Numbered from the stretch's first letter, positions 28,441 to 41,544 are shown. The stretch: 64,000 bases of DNA from Methylocella silvestris (GCF_002891535.1 NZ_PDZR01000023.1:1-64000), one strand, 5' to 3'. The notes: generated by a model from the letters alone, not told the origin. Program-made: numbers and translations.

Positions 28441-29226
28441 TCAGCGCGAGGCCACTTTGCGCCATTTCGCCTCGATGCGGCGGGTGATCGCGGCGATTCT
28501 GGCCTCATGCGCCGCCCAGAACGCCCGGCTGACCGCCTCGGTCCGGATCCGCGGCGCGCGCCGCATGGCGCTTCGCATGCGCGGCCCGGCCGGATCGACG
28601 ATCATCGGAACCGAGGCCCCAGCGGCAAAGGGCGAGCCGATGGCGGCCAGATGGGCGCGCGCGCGGCCGCAATAGATGACCGAAAGCGCCGACATCTGCT
28701 CCTCGCCATGGCCCGCGCGATATTTCATCAGGGCCCGGCAGAGGTCGCCGCCGGCGAGGCGCCAGGCTTCGGCAAGATAGGCGACGCCATAACGGATATT
28801 GACTTCCGGCTGCGCGAGTTCCGCGCCGTCGCCGCGAAAGCCGAGCATGGCGGCGGTTTCCGGCCGCACCTGCATCAGGCCGATCTCGCCGACGCTGCCC
28901 ATCGCGCCCGGATCATATCCGCTTTCAATCGCGATCACGGCGTCGGCGATGTCGGACGGCAGACCCGTCTTCTCCGCCTCGCGACGCAGCAGCGCGCGAA
29001 ATTTCTGCCGCGGTCCGGCGACCTCGGGGTTAGCTGCGTTTTGCCCGGCGGATTCTCGAGCCTGGCCTTTACCATCACCATCCGGCCCGCCTGCGCCAAG
29101 ACCGGCCGGGCGCGCGAGCGGCAGCGGCGTTGGCGCAGGGGCGTTCTCGGGAGTCGATGCGGCGACCGCGGCGCAACAGGACGCGCACAAAAGAGCTATC
29201 GCAAAGGCTGTTCTGTGCGCCGCCAT
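28441..29226 (-). CDS. Lytic transglycosylase (SLT domain)
   Basis: A 261-aa exported protein: signal peptide at residues 1-23 (hydrophobic core FAIALLCASCC), a Pro/Gly-rich linker, then an SLT domain from about residue 75 to 190. The catalytic Glu lies in VIAIESGYDP, followed by the GEIGLMQVRPETA signature and the YGVAYLAEAW helix. The enzyme would cut peptidoglycan between MurNAc and GlcNAc in the periplasm, making 1,6-anhydro products. A CASCC stretch could be mistaken for a lipobox, but the spacing does not fit well. It stands alone, converging on tetR with 51 nt between stops. Confidence 0.9.
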   Translation of the reverse strand: MAAHRTAFAIALLCASCCAAVAASTPENAPAPTPLPLARPAGLGAGGPDGDGKGQARESAGQNAANPEVAGPRQKFRALLRREAEKTGLPSDIADAVIAIESGYDPGAMGSVGEIGLMQVRPETAAMLGFRGDGAELAQPEVNIRYGVAYLAEAWRLAGGDLCRALMKYRAGHGEEQMSALSVIYCGRARAHLAAIGSPFAAGASVPMIVDPAGPRMRSAMRRAPRIRTEAVSRAFWAAHEARIAAITRRIEAKWRKVASR

Positions 29227-30894
<1,668 letters not shown>

Positions 30895-30913
30895 TACCAG
30901 GCAAACGATTCCT

Positions 30914-30952
30914 CCAGCCGCCGCTTCGTCATTGGCGGCGGCTGGAAATTTT
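30914..30952 (+). terminator. Terminator after eno
   Basis: An 11-bp perfect stem CCAGCCGCCGC (30914-30924)/GCGGCGGCTGG (30935-30945) with a 10-nt loop is followed by AAATTTT. The T-run is short but the stem is very strong. Confidence 0.75.
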
Positions 30953-31013
30953 AAGCCGGAACCCGCGCGGTCCTTAGGACTTAGAGCGTCAAGCTAACGG
31001 TTCTGGCGGTCCC

Positions 31014-32249
31014 ATGCGCACACGATATACGCTCGACGCCCTGAATTTCTTCCTGGCCGACGTCCGCGATGGGCTTGGGCCCTATCTCGCCATCTATCTC
31101 CTCACCGAACGACACTGGGCCGAGGACAAGATCGGTCTTGTGATGACCGTGGCCGGTCTTGCGGGCATCGTCGCGCAAACGCCGGCGGGCGCGCTGACCG
31201 ACGCCAGCCGCGCCAAGCGCGGGATCATCATCGTCGCCGCTCTGGTGGTGACCGGCGCCTCGATCCTGCTTCCCTTCATGTCGTCATTTGCGCTCGTCGC
31301 CGCCTCGCAGGCGGCGGCCGGGGCCGCTGCGGTGTTTTTTGCGCCGGCGATCGCGGCGATCACGCTCGGTCTCGTCGGACCGAAGAATTTTACGCGCCGG
31401 GTTGGCCGCAATGAATCGTTCAATCATGCCGGCAATGCGGCGCTGGCCGCGGTGGCCGGCCTTTGCGCCTGGCGTTGGGGGCCGATGGTGGTGTTCTACC
31501 TGATGGCCGTGATGGCCCTGCTTTCGATCGCAAGCGTACTTACCGTGGACGCCAAGGCAATTGACCATGATGTGGCAAGGGGGCTGATCGACGGCGCCGA
31601 AGCTTCAGGCGAGAAACCGTCTGCCCTCAAGGCTCTGCTCTCCTGTAAAGGCCTTTTGATATTCTGCATTTGTTGCGTGATGTTCCATCTCGCCAATGCC
31701 GCCATGCTGCCCTTGGTCGGACAGAAACTCGCTCTGCAGGATAAGAATCAGGGCACGGCCCTCCTATCGGCCTGCATCGTCGCCGCGCAAATCGTCATGA
31801 CGCCGATGGCGGCGCTGGTCGGTTTCAAGGCCGATGTCTGGGGCCGCAAGCCGCTTTTTCTGGCCGCCTTCGCCATTCTGCCGCTGCGTGGCTTTCTCTA
31901 CACGCTCTCCGATGATCCCTATTGGCTTGTCGCCGTACAGACGCTCGATGGGGTAGGCGCCGGGCTCTATGGGGCGCTTTTTGTGATCATTGTCGCGGAT
32001 CTGACGCGCGGCACGGGCCATTTCAACCTGGCTCAGGGCGCCGTTATCACAGCACAGGGGATCGGCGCGGCGCTCAGCACGACCCTGGCCGGATTGATCG
32101 TCGTCCACGCCGGCTATTCGGCGGCGTTTCTCGTCCTCGGCGTGATAGCCGCCGGCGGCTTTCTCCTTTACCTCTTCGCCATGCCGGAAACGCTTCATTC
32201 CGATCGCCGGAAAGCGGCGCAAATTCCTTCCGTAGCCGTCGCGCGATGA
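31014..32249 (+). CDS. MFS transporter of unknown substrate
   Basis: A 411-aa inner-membrane protein with about 12 hydrophobic helices in two halves. The cytoplasmic loop after helix 2 reads GALTDASRAKRG, a variant of the major facilitator G-x-L-a-D-r-x-G-R-R motif, and DVWGRKP in the second half is its counterpart. The substrate cannot be read from sequence. Its stop overlaps the start of the next permease gene by 4 nt (ATGA), so the two transporters form a coupled pair, located between eno and the FtsB-like gene where relatives usually have none. Confidence 0.86.
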   Translation: MRTRYTLDALNFFLADVRDGLGPYLAIYLLTERHWAEDKIGLVMTVAGLAGIVAQTPAGALTDASRAKRGIIIVAALVVTGASILLPFMSSFALVAASQAAAGAAAVFFAPAIAAITLGLVGPKNFTRRVGRNESFNHAGNAALAAVAGLCAWRWGPMVVFYLMAVMALLSIASVLTVDAKAIDHDVARGLIDGAEASGEKPSALKALLSCKGLLIFCICCVMFHLANAAMLPLVGQKLALQDKNQGTALLSACIVAAQIVMTPMAALVGFKADVWGRKPLFLAAFAILPLRGFLYTLSDDPYWLVAVQTLDGVGAGLYGALFVIIVADLTRGTGHFNLAQGAVITAQGIGAALSTTLAGLIVVHAGYSAAFLVLGVIAAGGFLLYLFAMPETLHSDRRKAAQIPSVAVAR

Positions 32250-33502
32250 GCCTTGCCGGCGTCGACTGGCGCGCGATCGACTGGCGGGCGATCGCAGCGA
32301 TCGCGATCTTCCTGGCGACGCTGGCTGGCGTCGCCGTCGGCGGCGCGCCCGGCCTGCGGATGGACCGCGCCGGCATCGCGCTTGTCGGCGCGGCGATGAT
32401 GCTTCTCGTCGGCCCGCAAAGTTTCGAGGACTCGCTCAAGGCGGTCGACCTCGACACGATCACATTGCTTCTCGGCATGATGATCATCGTGGCGCAGCTG
32501 AGGATTTCGGGTTTCTTTGATTTCGCGGGCAGGTTCGTGTTGAAGCGAGCGCATGGTCCGCTGACGCTGCTCGCCGCCCTCGTCCTGGTGACGGGATGTC
32601 TGTCGGCATTCCTCGTCAATGACGCGGTCTGCCTCGCCCTGACGCCGCTGGTCCTTGAAGCGACGCGCAAGCTGTGCCGCAATCCCGTTCCCTATTTGCT
32701 GGCCGTCGCGATGGCCTCAAATTCCGGCAGCGTCGCGACCTTTACCGGCAATCCGCAGAATATGATGATCGGCGTCGCCTCGCATATTCCCTATGCGCAA
32801 TTCGCCTTGAAACTCGCGCCGACCGCGCTCGTGGCGCTGCTTCTGACGTTCAGCCTCATCGCGCTGCTGCATCGCGCTGAGTTTTCGACGAAATTCGCTG
32901 ACGCCGAAGCGCCGGCCAGGACGCCCCTGCATCGCTGGCAGATGGTCAAGGCGTCGCTGATCACCGCCTGCGTGATCGCCGGATTTTTTACCGGCGCGCC
33001 GGTGGCCAAGGCGGCGATCATCGGCGGATCGCTGCTCCTCGTCTCACGCGCCGTCAACCCGAGAAAGATCTACGCCGAACTCGACGGCTCGCTTCTCTTG
33101 ATGTTCGCCGGGCTGTTCATCGTCGTGTCGGGCGCTGAAAAAGTCATGTTGACGCCAGCGACCTTGGCGGCCCTCGCGGGGCTTCGCCTCGACAATGGCT
33201 GGATCCTGTCCGGCGTCGCCGCCGCACTCTCCAATCTCATCAGCAACGTTCCCGCGGTGCTGGTCCTAAAGCCCATTGTCGAGGCGCTGCCGGACGCCAA
33301 TCAAGCCTGGCTCATCGTAGCGATGAGTTCGACGCTCGCCGGCAATCTGACGCTTGTCGGCTCGATCGCCAATCTTATCGTCGCGGAGCGTGCGAAGCGG
33401 TCGGGCGTCGCCATCTCCTTTCTCGATTATTTCAAGGTCGGTCTTCCCCTAACGCTGCTGAGCCTTGGCTTTGGAACCTTTGCGCTGGAAGCATGGCGTT
33501 AA
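32246..33502 (+). CDS. SLC13/ArsB-NhaD superfamily anion permease
   Basis: A 418-aa polytopic membrane protein of the ion transporter superfamily. Two repeated halves each carry an Asn-Pro or Asn-containing re-entrant signature: LVNDAVCLALTPL and SVATFTGNPQNMMIG in the first, ALSNLISNVPAVLVL and LAGNLTLVGSIANLI in the second. These match the ArsB/citrate-type permeases. Substrates in the family include dicarboxylates, sulfate, arsenite and sodium; none can be assigned. The start MSLAGVDW at 32246 overlaps the MFS stop, which decides it over a frame open much further upstream. Confidence 0.87.
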   Translation: MSLAGVDWRAIDWRAIAAIAIFLATLAGVAVGGAPGLRMDRAGIALVGAAMMLLVGPQSFEDSLKAVDLDTITLLLGMMIIVAQLRISGFFDFAGRFVLKRAHGPLTLLAALVLVTGCLSAFLVNDAVCLALTPLVLEATRKLCRNPVPYLLAVAMASNSGSVATFTGNPQNMMIGVASHIPYAQFALKLAPTALVALLLTFSLIALLHRAEFSTKFADAEAPARTPLHRWQMVKASLITACVIAGFFTGAPVAKAAIIGGSLLLVSRAVNPRKIYAELDGSLLLMFAGLFIVVSGAEKVMLTPATLAALAGLRLDNGWILSGVAAALSNLISNVPAVLVLKPIVEALPDANQAWLIVAMSSTLAGNLTLVGSIANLIVAERAKRSGVAISFLDYFKVGLPLTLLSLGFGTFALEAWR

Positions 33503-33535
33503 TCATTCGCTAACCTTGGTCGGCGACTGTTCGGC

Positions 33536-33856
33536 ATGGTTATCCGCAGACGACTTCGCGCCATTCTTTTTCCGCTTCTGCTTTATTGCGTCTCGGGCGC
33601 CGCGGGCGGCTATTTCGTCTGGCACGCCCTGAACGGAGAGCGCGGACTCAAGACCAACGACGAATATCAGATCAAGATCGCCGGGCTCCAGAATGAGATC
33701 GACGGCCTGCGGACGGAGAGCGCTCTTTGGCGCCGCCGGATCGCACTCATCAATGGCGCCATCGTCGACCGCGACCTCCTCGACGAGGAAACCCGGGCGC
33801 TGATCGGCCGTGCCGACAAGAACGATCTTGTCGTCCTGCTGCCGCCCGCGCAGTAG
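33536..33856 (+). CDS. FtsB/DivIC-like septum formation initiator
   Basis: A 106-aa bitopic membrane protein: a short basic N-terminus, one membrane helix (about residues 10-29), then a periplasmic coiled coil (about 40-75, IKIAGLQNEIDGLRTE). This is the layout of FtsB/DivIC proteins, which link FtsL and FtsQ in the divisome. Alphaproteobacteria typically encode it between eno and pdhA, as here, which supports the call. It starts 33 nt after the permease stop and may be co-transcribed with it. Confidence 0.85.
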   Translation: MVIRRRLRAILFPLLLYCVSGAAGGYFVWHALNGERGLKTNDEYQIKIAGLQNEIDGLRTESALWRRRIALINGAIVDRDLLDEETRALIGRADKNDLVVLLPPAQ

Positions 33857-34042
33857 CCTGCCCCGCCAGGGTCTCTAGCCGGAAAGCACTATTGTTCTCC
33901 GCTTGCCGTCCGGGCCGGGGAGCGCTACGCCAGCCTCATAAATTGATTAAAATCATTTGGCGCGCTCCGCTCGCTTTCGGCGTCAAGCTGCGCTAGCTTG
34001 CCTGCCGGAAACGCCGAGACGCCAATCCAGGAAGGGTACGCG

Positions 34043-35077
34043 ATGGCCGACGCATCAAGCTCCGTCCGCACCGAAACACGATCCCGGAAAGGGACTGAAT
34101 CGCCGCCGGCCCCGCCAGTATTCAGCAAAGAGCAGGAATTCAAGGCCTATCGCGAGATGCTGCTGATCCGGCGTTTCGAGGAGAAGGCGGGCCAGCTCTA
34201 CGGCATGGGCCTCATCGGCGGATTTTGCCATCTTTACATCGGACAGGAGGCCGTCGTCGTCGGCGTGATGATGTCGGCAAAGCCGGGCGATCAAACCATC
34301 ACCAGCTACCGCGATCATGGCCATATGATCGCATGCGGCATGGATCCCAAGGGGGTCATGGCCGAGTTGACCGGACGACGGGGCGGCTTGTCGAAAGGCA
34401 AGGGCGGCTCGATGCACATGTTCTCCAAGGAGAAGCATTTCTACGGCGGCCATGGCATTGTCGGCGCCCAGGTGCCGCTCGGAACGGGCCTCGCTTTCGC
34501 CAACCGGTACCGCTCCAACGGAAATGTTTCCTACACATATTTCGGCGATGGCGCGGCCAATCAGGGACAGGTCTACGAGAGCTTCAATATGGCGGAGCTC
34601 TGGAAACTGCCGGTCATTTTCATCGTCGAGAACAACCGCTACGCGATGGGCACCTCGGTCAAGCGCTCATCGGCGATGAGCGATTTTTCCAAGCGCGGCC
34701 AGAGCTTCAATATTCCCGGCGAACAGGTTGACGGCATGGATGTCCGCGCGGTCAAGGCGGCCATCGAACGCGCCCGCGACTGGTGCGTCAACGGCAACGG
34801 CCCGATCATCCTCGAGATGCAAACCTATCGCTACCGGGGCCACTCGATGTCGGACCCGGCCAAATACCGCTCCAAGGAAGAAGTGCAGAAAATGCGCGAG
34901 GAGCATGATCCTATCGAGCAGGTCAGGGCGCGCCTGCTGCGGGACCACAATGTCTCCGAGGACGAGCTTAAGGCGATCGACGCCGAGATCCGCGCGATCA
35001 TCGCCGAAGCAGTCGACTTCGCCTCTCACGACCCCGAGCCCGATCCGGCCGAGCTTTGGACCGACATTCTGAAATAA
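34043..35077 (+). CDS. pdhA: Pyruvate dehydrogenase E1 component, alpha subunit
   Basis: A 344-aa thiamine-diphosphate enzyme subunit that decarboxylates pyruvate with PdhB. The ThDP motif begins at [13 protein letters not shown] and runs on to the Asn-rich [21 protein letters not shown] is the phosphorylation-loop region familiar from E1 alpha. The start at 34043 (MADASSS) follows GGAAGGG by 6 nt, while the frame is open 15 codons earlier. First gene of pdhA-pdhB-pdhC-lpdA-lipA. Confidence 0.97.
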   Translation: MADASSSVRTETRSRKGTESPPAPPVFSKEQEFKAYREMLLIRRFEEKAGQLYGMGLIGGFCHLYIGQEAVVVGVMMSAKPGDQTITSYRDHGHMIACGMDPKGVMAELTGRRGGLSKGKGGSMHMFSKEKHFYGGHGIVGAQVPLGTGLAFANRYRSNGNVSYTYFGDGAANQGQVYESFNMAELWKLPVIFIVENNRYAMGTSVKRSSAMSDFSKRGQSFNIPGEQVDGMDVRAVKAAIERARDWCVNGNGPIILEMQTYRYRGHSMSDPAKYRSKEEVQKMREEHDPIEQVRARLLRDHNVSEDELKAIDAEIRAIIAEAVDFASHDPEPDPAELWTDILK

Positions 35078-35130
35078 GACGCTTTCGCAAGGCCCGCGGC
35101 AAGCGGGCGAGAAAGGTTCAGGAAATTCCG

Positions 35131-36519
35131 ATGGCGACCAACATTCTGATGCCCGCGCTTTCGCCGACGATGGAGCAAGGCAAGCTCGCAAAATGGCTGA
35201 AGAAAGAGGGCGATTCCATCCGCTCCGGGGACGTTCTCGCCGAAATCGAAACCGATAAGGCGACGATGGAGGTTGAAGCCGTCGACGAAGGCACGCTTGC
35301 CAAAATCCTGATCCCGGCGGGCTCCGACAATGTCGCCGTCAACACGCCAATCGCCATTCTCGCTGGCGAAGGTGAGGACGCCACGAAGGCGAGCGTTCCG
35401 GATGCCGCGCCGGCGGCCGCGCCCGCGTCGAACGGAGCGGGCGCCGAGCCGCAGGCGGCAAAGCCCGCGACGCCTCAACCCGCGGCCGCGGCTGCGCCTG
35501 CGATCTCGCGTGCGCCGGAATTTCCCGAAGGGACCGAAATGGTCTCAACGACCGTGCGCGAGGCGCTCCGCGACGCCATGGCCGAGGAAATGCGCCGCGA
35601 CGAAAGCGTCTTCGTCATGGGCGAGGAAGTCGCCGAATATCAGGGCGCCTATAAGATCACGCAAGGTCTGCTGCAGGAATTCAGCGATCGCCGCGTTGTC
35701 GATACGCCGATTACCGAACATGGATTCGCGGGCCTTGCAGTCGGCGCGGCGATGGCCGGGCTGCGGCCGATCGTCGAATTCATGACCTTCAACTTCGCCA
35801 TGCAAGCGATGGATCAGATCATCAACTCGGCCGCCAAGACGCTTTATATGTCGGGCGGCCAGATGGGCTGTCCGATCGTGTTTCGCGGCCCGAACGGCGC
35901 CGCCGCGCGCGTGGCCGCGCAGCACAGTCAGGATTACACCGCCTGGTTCTCCCATGTTCCGGGCCTCTATGTTGTCGCGCCCTATAGCGCCGCCGACGCC
36001 AAAGGCCTTTTGAAGAGCGCCATCCGCGACGCCAATCCGGTGATCTTCCTCGAAAACGAAATTCTCTACGGGCAAAGCTTCGACGTGCCGAAGATCGATG
36101 ACTTCCTCGTGCCGATTGGCAAGGGCCGCATCGCGCGTCCGGGCAAGGATGTGACGATCGTCTCCTTCAGCATCGGCATGGTCTATGCCCTGAAGGCCGC
36201 CGAAGAGCTCGCCAAGGACGGGATCGAAGCCGAGGTCATTGACCTGCGCACCATCCGTCCGATGGATGCCGAACTCATCATCGATTCGGTAAAACGGACC
36301 GGCCGCTGCGTCACCGTCGAGGAAGGCTGGCCGCAGAGCGGCGTCGGCGCGGAGATCGCCTCCATTCTAATGGAGCACGCCTTTGATTATCTCGACGCGC
36401 CGGTGGCGCGCGTCACGGGCAAGAATGTGCCGATGCCCTATGCCGCCAATCTCGAAAAGCTCGCGCTTCCGAACGTCGGCGAAGTTGTCGCCGCGGCGAA
36501 AGCCGCCCTGTACGTCTGA
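35131..36519 (+). CDS. pdhB: Pyruvate dehydrogenase E1 component, beta subunit with lipoyl domain
   Basis: A 462-aa protein. Residues 1-80 form a biotinyl/lipoyl domain with the lipoate-accepting lysine in [12 protein letters not shown], followed by an Ala/Pro linker (about 85-130) and the transketolase-like E1 beta body (about 135-462) beginning [19 protein letters not shown]1 beta subunits with a lipoyl domain are characteristic of alphaproteobacterial PDH. The lipoyl domain closely resembles that of pdhC downstream. GGAAATTCC precedes the ATG at 35131. Confidence 0.97.
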   Translation: MATNILMPALSPTMEQGKLAKWLKKEGDSIRSGDVLAEIETDKATMEVEAVDEGTLAKILIPAGSDNVAVNTPIAILAGEGEDATKASVPDAAPAAAPASNGAGAEPQAAKPATPQPAAAAAPAISRAPEFPEGTEMVSTTVREALRDAMAEEMRRDESVFVMGEEVAEYQGAYKITQGLLQEFSDRRVVDTPITEHGFAGLAVGAAMAGLRPIVEFMTFNFAMQAMDQIINSAAKTLYMSGGQMGCPIVFRGPNGAAARVAAQHSQDYTAWFSHVPGLYVVAPYSAADAKGLLKSAIRDANPVIFLENEILYGQSFDVPKIDDFLVPIGKGRIARPGKDVTIVSFSIGMVYALKAAEELAKDGIEAEVIDLRTIRPMDAELIIDSVKRTGRCVTVEEGWPQSGVGAEIASILMEHAFDYLDAPVARVTGKNVPMPYAANLEKLALPNVGEVVAAAKAALYV

Positions 36520-36619
36520 TTTTCCGTCCCGGCCCCGCAGTCCTTTTCCCGCAAGGGACGCCGTCCGCCAGACCTGATCTGATCGAAGCCGGCGTTCAGC
36601 TCGAGATCAAGAGCCTCCC

Positions 36620-37945
36620 ATGCCCGTCAACATTCTCATGCCCGCCCTTTCGCCGACCATGGAAAAAGGCAATCTCAGCCGATGGTTGAAAAAGGAAGGC
36701 GACAAGATCAAATCCGGCGACGTGATCGCTGAAATCGAGACCGACAAGGCGACGATGGAAGTCGAGGCCGTGGACGAAGGAGTCCTCGCCAGGATTGTCG
36801 TCCCGGACGGCACCGCCGACGTCCCCGTGAACGATGTGATCGGCGTCATTGCCGCCGATGGCGAGGACGTCTCGGCTGCCGCGGCGCCCGCCGCCGCCAA
36901 ACCCGCGCCTGAGGGGCCGGCGTCCACCCCCGCACCATCCGCGCCACAAGCGGCCACGCCAGCCCAGGCGCCCGCCGCCCTGAACGGGCAGGCCGGCCCG
37001 CGCCTGTTCGCCTCGCCGCTCGCGCGTCGAATCGCCAAGGAGTCGGGGCTCGATCTCTCCGGCGTCGCCGGCTCCGGCCCGCATGGCCGCATTGTCGAAC
37101 GCGACGTCAAGGCGGCGCTGGCGCAGCCAAGGCCACAAATCGCCAAGGCGCCGGCGGCGCCTGCCGCGCCGTCGCCGGTTGCGCCGTCGCCAGCTCCAGC
37201 GCCGGCCTCGGATGAAACCATCCGCAAATTCTACGCGCCCGGCTCCTATGATGAAGCGCCGCATGATTCGATGCGCAAGACGATCGCAAGGCGCCTCGTC
37301 GAGGCGAGCCAGACGATCCCGCATTTTTATCTGTCGGTCGACTGCAACCTCGACGCTCTGCTCGCGCTGCGCGAAACGGTCAATGCGCAGGCCGCACGCG
37401 ACAAGGACGGCAAGCCGTCTTACAAAATCTCGGTCAATGATTTCGTCATCAAGGCGCTTGCGCTGGCGTTGATCCGCGTGCCGGAAGCCAATGTGACCTG
37501 GACCGAAGCGGCCATGCTGAAGCACAAACACGCCGATGTCGGCGTGGCGGTCTCTATTCCCGGCGGCCTCATCACGCCTGTGATTCGTTCGGCCGACACA
37601 AAGTCGCTATCCGCCATTTCGAATGAGATGAAGGATTACGCCGCCAGAGCCAAGGCGCGGAAATTGAAGCCGGAGGAATATCAGGGCGGCTCCTCTTCGG
37701 TGTCGAACCTCGGCATGTTCGGCATCAAGAATTTCAATGCGATCATCAACCCGCCGCAGTCCTCGATCCTCGCGGTCGGGGCGGGCGAGAAGCGCATCAT
37801 CGTCAAGGACGGCGAGCCCGCGGTCGCGACCCTGATGAGCGTCACGCTTTCGACTGACCACCGCGCGGTCGACGGCGCGCTCGGCGCCGAACTGATTGAC
37901 GCTTTCAAATCCCTGATCGAGCATCCGATGTCGATGCTCGTTTGA
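36620..37945 (+). CDS. pdhC: Dihydrolipoamide acetyltransferase (PDH E2)
   Basis: The 441-aa core of the PDH complex, transferring acetyl groups from lipoate to CoA. One N-terminal lipoyl domain (1-80, lysine in [12 protein letters not shown]), an Ala/Pro linker, a peripheral subunit-binding domain (about 130-165, ASPLARRIAKESGLDL), a second linker, and the catalytic domain (about 210-441) with the active-site STDHRAVDGA near the end. The start [12 protein letters not shown] is clear. It follows pdhB by 100 nt. Confidence 0.97.
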   Translation: MPVNILMPALSPTMEKGNLSRWLKKEGDKIKSGDVIAEIETDKATMEVEAVDEGVLARIVVPDGTADVPVNDVIGVIAADGEDVSAAAAPAAAKPAPEGPASTPAPSAPQAATPAQAPAALNGQAGPRLFASPLARRIAKESGLDLSGVAGSGPHGRIVERDVKAALAQPRPQIAKAPAAPAAPSPVAPSPAPAPASDETIRKFYAPGSYDEAPHDSMRKTIARRLVEASQTIPHFYLSVDCNLDALLALRETVNAQAARDKDGKPSYKISVNDFVIKALALALIRVPEANVTWTEAAMLKHKHADVGVAVSIPGGLITPVIRSADTKSLSAISNEMKDYAARAKARKLKPEEYQGGSSSVSNLGMFGIKNFNAIINPPQSSILAVGAGEKRIIVKDGEPAVATLMSVTLSTDHRAVDGALGAELIDAFKSLIEHPMSMLV

Positions 37946-37969
37946 AATCATTTCTTTTGCGAGATCCTC

Positions 37970-39412
<1,443 letters not shown>

Positions 39413-39506
39413 TAGGCCGCGGGGTTGGACAGTCGCCCGCGATCCGCCCATATTGACATCACAGCGAAACGCTCCGCCAGCCGGCGCGGGCAGGGCAGGA
39501 AGACTT

Positions 39507-40496
39507 ATGGCCTCGGACTCCGACCTCCTCGACACGAAGCCGCTCGACGCAAAGCCGGCAGAGACGCGCCATCCTGAAAAAGCGCACCGGCCGGATCAGC
39601 CGACGCTGCGCAAGCCCGACTGGATCAGGGTCAGAGCGCCGGGCTCGCCGGAATGGTCGGCGACCAACAAGATCGTCAAGGAGCATAAGCTCGTCACCGT
39701 CTGCGAGGAGGCCGGCTGCCCCAATATCGGTGAATGCTGGGCGAAGAAGCACGCGACCTTCATGATCATGGGCGACACCTGCACAAGGGCCTGCGCCTTC
39801 TGCAATGTGAAGACGGGACTGCCGCGCGCGCTGGATCGCAATGAACCGCAGCGGGTCGCCGACGCCGTCGCCAAGCTCGGTCTGTCCCATGTCGTCATCA
39901 CTTCGGTCGACCGCGACGATCTTTCCGATGGCGGCGCGCGCCATTTCGCCGAGGTGATCGTGGCGATCCGCAGCCTCAGCCCGAAAACGACAATTGAAGT
40001 GCTGACCCCTGACTTTCTGCGCAAACCCGGCGCGCTCGAAATCGTCGTCGCCGCCAAGCCCGACGTCTTCAATCATAATCTTGAGACGGTCGCCGGAAAA
40101 TATCTCGGCGTGCGGCCCGGCGCGCGCTATTTCCATTCGCTCCGGCTGTTGCAGCGGGTCAAGGAGCTCGATCCGACACTGTTTACGAAATCGGGGATCA
40201 TGCTCGGCCTTGGCGAAGAACGTCATGAAGTGCTGCAGCTGATGGATGATCTGCGCAGCGCCGACGTTGATTTCATGACGATCGGCCAATATTTGCAGCC
40301 GACCAAAAAACACCATGCAGTTGCGCGTTTCGTGACTCCGGACGAGTTCAATTCCTATGCGGAGCTCGGCCGCGCCAAGGGATTTCTTTTGATGTCTTCC
40401 TCGCCGCTGACGCGCTCCTCGCATCATGCCGGCGAGGACTTCGCCAAGCTTCAGGCGAAGCGCCAGGCGCTTGCGCCGGAGCGAGGCAATAGCTAA
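39507..40496 (+). CDS. lipA: Lipoyl synthase
   Basis: A 329-aa radical SAM enzyme inserting sulfur into octanoyl groups on lipoyl domains. Both clusters are seen: the auxiliary cluster cysteines in [14 protein letters not shown] and the radical SAM CxxxCxxC in [10 protein letters not shown]. The C-terminal serine that binds the auxiliary cluster appears in [11 protein letters not shown]. The start at 39507 has GGAAG 4 nt upstream. Its position after lpdA couples the enzyme to its PdhB and PdhC lipoyl-domain substrates. Confidence 0.97.
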   Translation: MASDSDLLDTKPLDAKPAETRHPEKAHRPDQPTLRKPDWIRVRAPGSPEWSATNKIVKEHKLVTVCEEAGCPNIGECWAKKHATFMIMGDTCTRACAFCNVKTGLPRALDRNEPQRVADAVAKLGLSHVVITSVDRDDLSDGGARHFAEVIVAIRSLSPKTTIEVLTPDFLRKPGALEIVVAAKPDVFNHNLETVAGKYLGVRPGARYFHSLRLLQRVKELDPTLFTKSGIMLGLGEERHEVLQLMDDLRSADVDFMTIGQYLQPTKKHHAVARFVTPDEFNSYAELGRAKGFLLMSSSPLTRSSHHAGEDFAKLQAKRQALAPERGNS

Positions 40497-40589
40497 ATCC
40501 TGCAATCAGGTTGGGCGGCGCCAAATGCGATCCGACCTCGATTGGCGCCGGCTGTTCAGCCTGCCCAGCGCTTCCAGTCATGAAGAGAC

Positions 40590-41048
40590 ATGCCGTCTTT
40601 CCGCACCACCCGAAAAGTTCGCCATAGCGCGAGGGAAATGTTCGATCTCGTGGCGGATGTCGAAGCCTATCCTCAATTCGTGCCCTTGTGCCTCGACCTG
40701 AAGCTCCGCCGGAAGACGGAAGATGCGGGCGTCGTGACGAAAGTCGCACAGATGACGGTCGGCTATAAGGCGCTCCGCGAAACGTTTACGAGTCGCGTGG
40801 CCTGCGATCCGCAAGCCCTTCAGATCATGGTCTCTTATGTCGACGGCCCGTTCCGGCGGCTCGAGAATCGGTGGTCGTTTCGAGACGAGAGACCCGGCGC
40901 TTCGGTCATTGAATTCGAGATCGCCTATGAGTTCCGCAGTCCGGCGCTCGGGCTCTTGATGGGCGGCGTGTTCGACAAGGCGTTCCGTAAATTTGCCGAA
41001 GCCTTTGAACAGCGCGCCGACTATGTTTACGGCGCGTCCTTGACATAG
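40590..41048 (+). CDS. COQ10/RatA-like START-domain protein
   Basis: A 152-aa protein of the SRPBCC (START-like) fold, in the polyketide cyclase/COQ10 group. The opening HSAREMFDLVADVEAYPQF and the YVDGPFRRLENRW strand are typical. Alphaproteobacterial members are annotated as ubiquinone-binding COQ10 homologues that help respiration; the E. coli relative was named RatA and described as a toxin. Placement after lipA is conserved in the group. A toxin role is not suggested by context: no antitoxin-like partner is adjacent. It ends 4 nt from the convergent cinA-like stop. Confidence 0.88.
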   Translation: MPSFRTTRKVRHSAREMFDLVADVEAYPQFVPLCLDLKLRRKTEDAGVVTKVAQMTVGYKALRETFTSRVACDPQALQIMVSYVDGPFRRLENRWSFRDERPGASVIEFEIAYEFRSPALGLLMGGVFDKAFRKFAEAFEQRADYVYGASLT

Positions 41049-41052
41049 CGCT

Positions 41053-41544
41053 TTAACGCGCAGCCGCCTCCAGAAGGTCAAGCGCGACGGCGACAGCGGC
41101 CATGCGGATTCCATCGCGGCCAAGATCGCCGAAGCGTCGCTCCAGGATCCTTGGCTCGGCGCCGCGACGGGCGCAGCCAAAAAAAACCAGCCCCACCGGC
41201 TTTGCAGGCGAGCCGCCGCCGGGCCCAGCGATTCCCGTGACCGATACCGCGACGTCGGCCGGCGAATGCGTCAGAACGCCCGCCGCCATAGCGGTGGCGA
41301 CTTCCGCGCTGACCGCGCCGACGCGCTCGATCAACGCAGCCTCGACGCCGAGGCTTTCCACCTTCGCCGCATTGGAATAGGTGACGAAGCCGCGCTCATA
41401 AACGTCGGAGGAGCCCGGAACCGCCGTGACAAGCGCCCCGATCAGGCCGCCCGTACAAGATTCGGCGCTGGCGAAGGTGAGGCGGCTTTCCCGATAGAGC
41501 GCGATGAGGCCGGTGGCGCGGGCGAGCAGGGCGTCGGCAAACAT
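41053..41544 (-). CDS. CinA-family protein (PncC-like nicotinamide-nucleotide amidase)
   Basis: A 163-aa stand-alone CinA C-terminal domain. The family signature ESCTGGLIGALVTAVPGSS (with the catalytic serine region) and SVTGIAGPGGGSPAKPVG are intact. Related stand-alone proteins deamidate NMN in the pyridine nucleotide cycle. The N-terminal MoaB-like domain of full-length CinA is absent. The ATG shares one base with the ispDF stop, so translation is coupled. Confidence 0.9.
   Translation of the reverse strand: MFADALLARATGLIALYRESRLTFASAESCTGGLIGALVTAVPGSSDVYERGFVTYSNAAKVESLGVEAALIERVGAVSAEVATAMAAGVLTHSPADVAVSVTGIAGPGGGSPAKPVGLVFFGCARRGAEPRILERRFGDLGRDGIRMAAVAVALDLLEAAAR

Noticed and set aside
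29019-29226. CASCC in the transglycosylase signal region as a possible lipobox
   Set aside because: Residues before the cysteines do not match the LAGC-type pattern, and a normal signal peptide with cleavage after AVAAS fits better.
40590-41048. RatA-type toxin module
   Set aside because: The COQ10-like fold and its conserved place after lipA fit respiratory function; no antitoxin candidate is adjacent.
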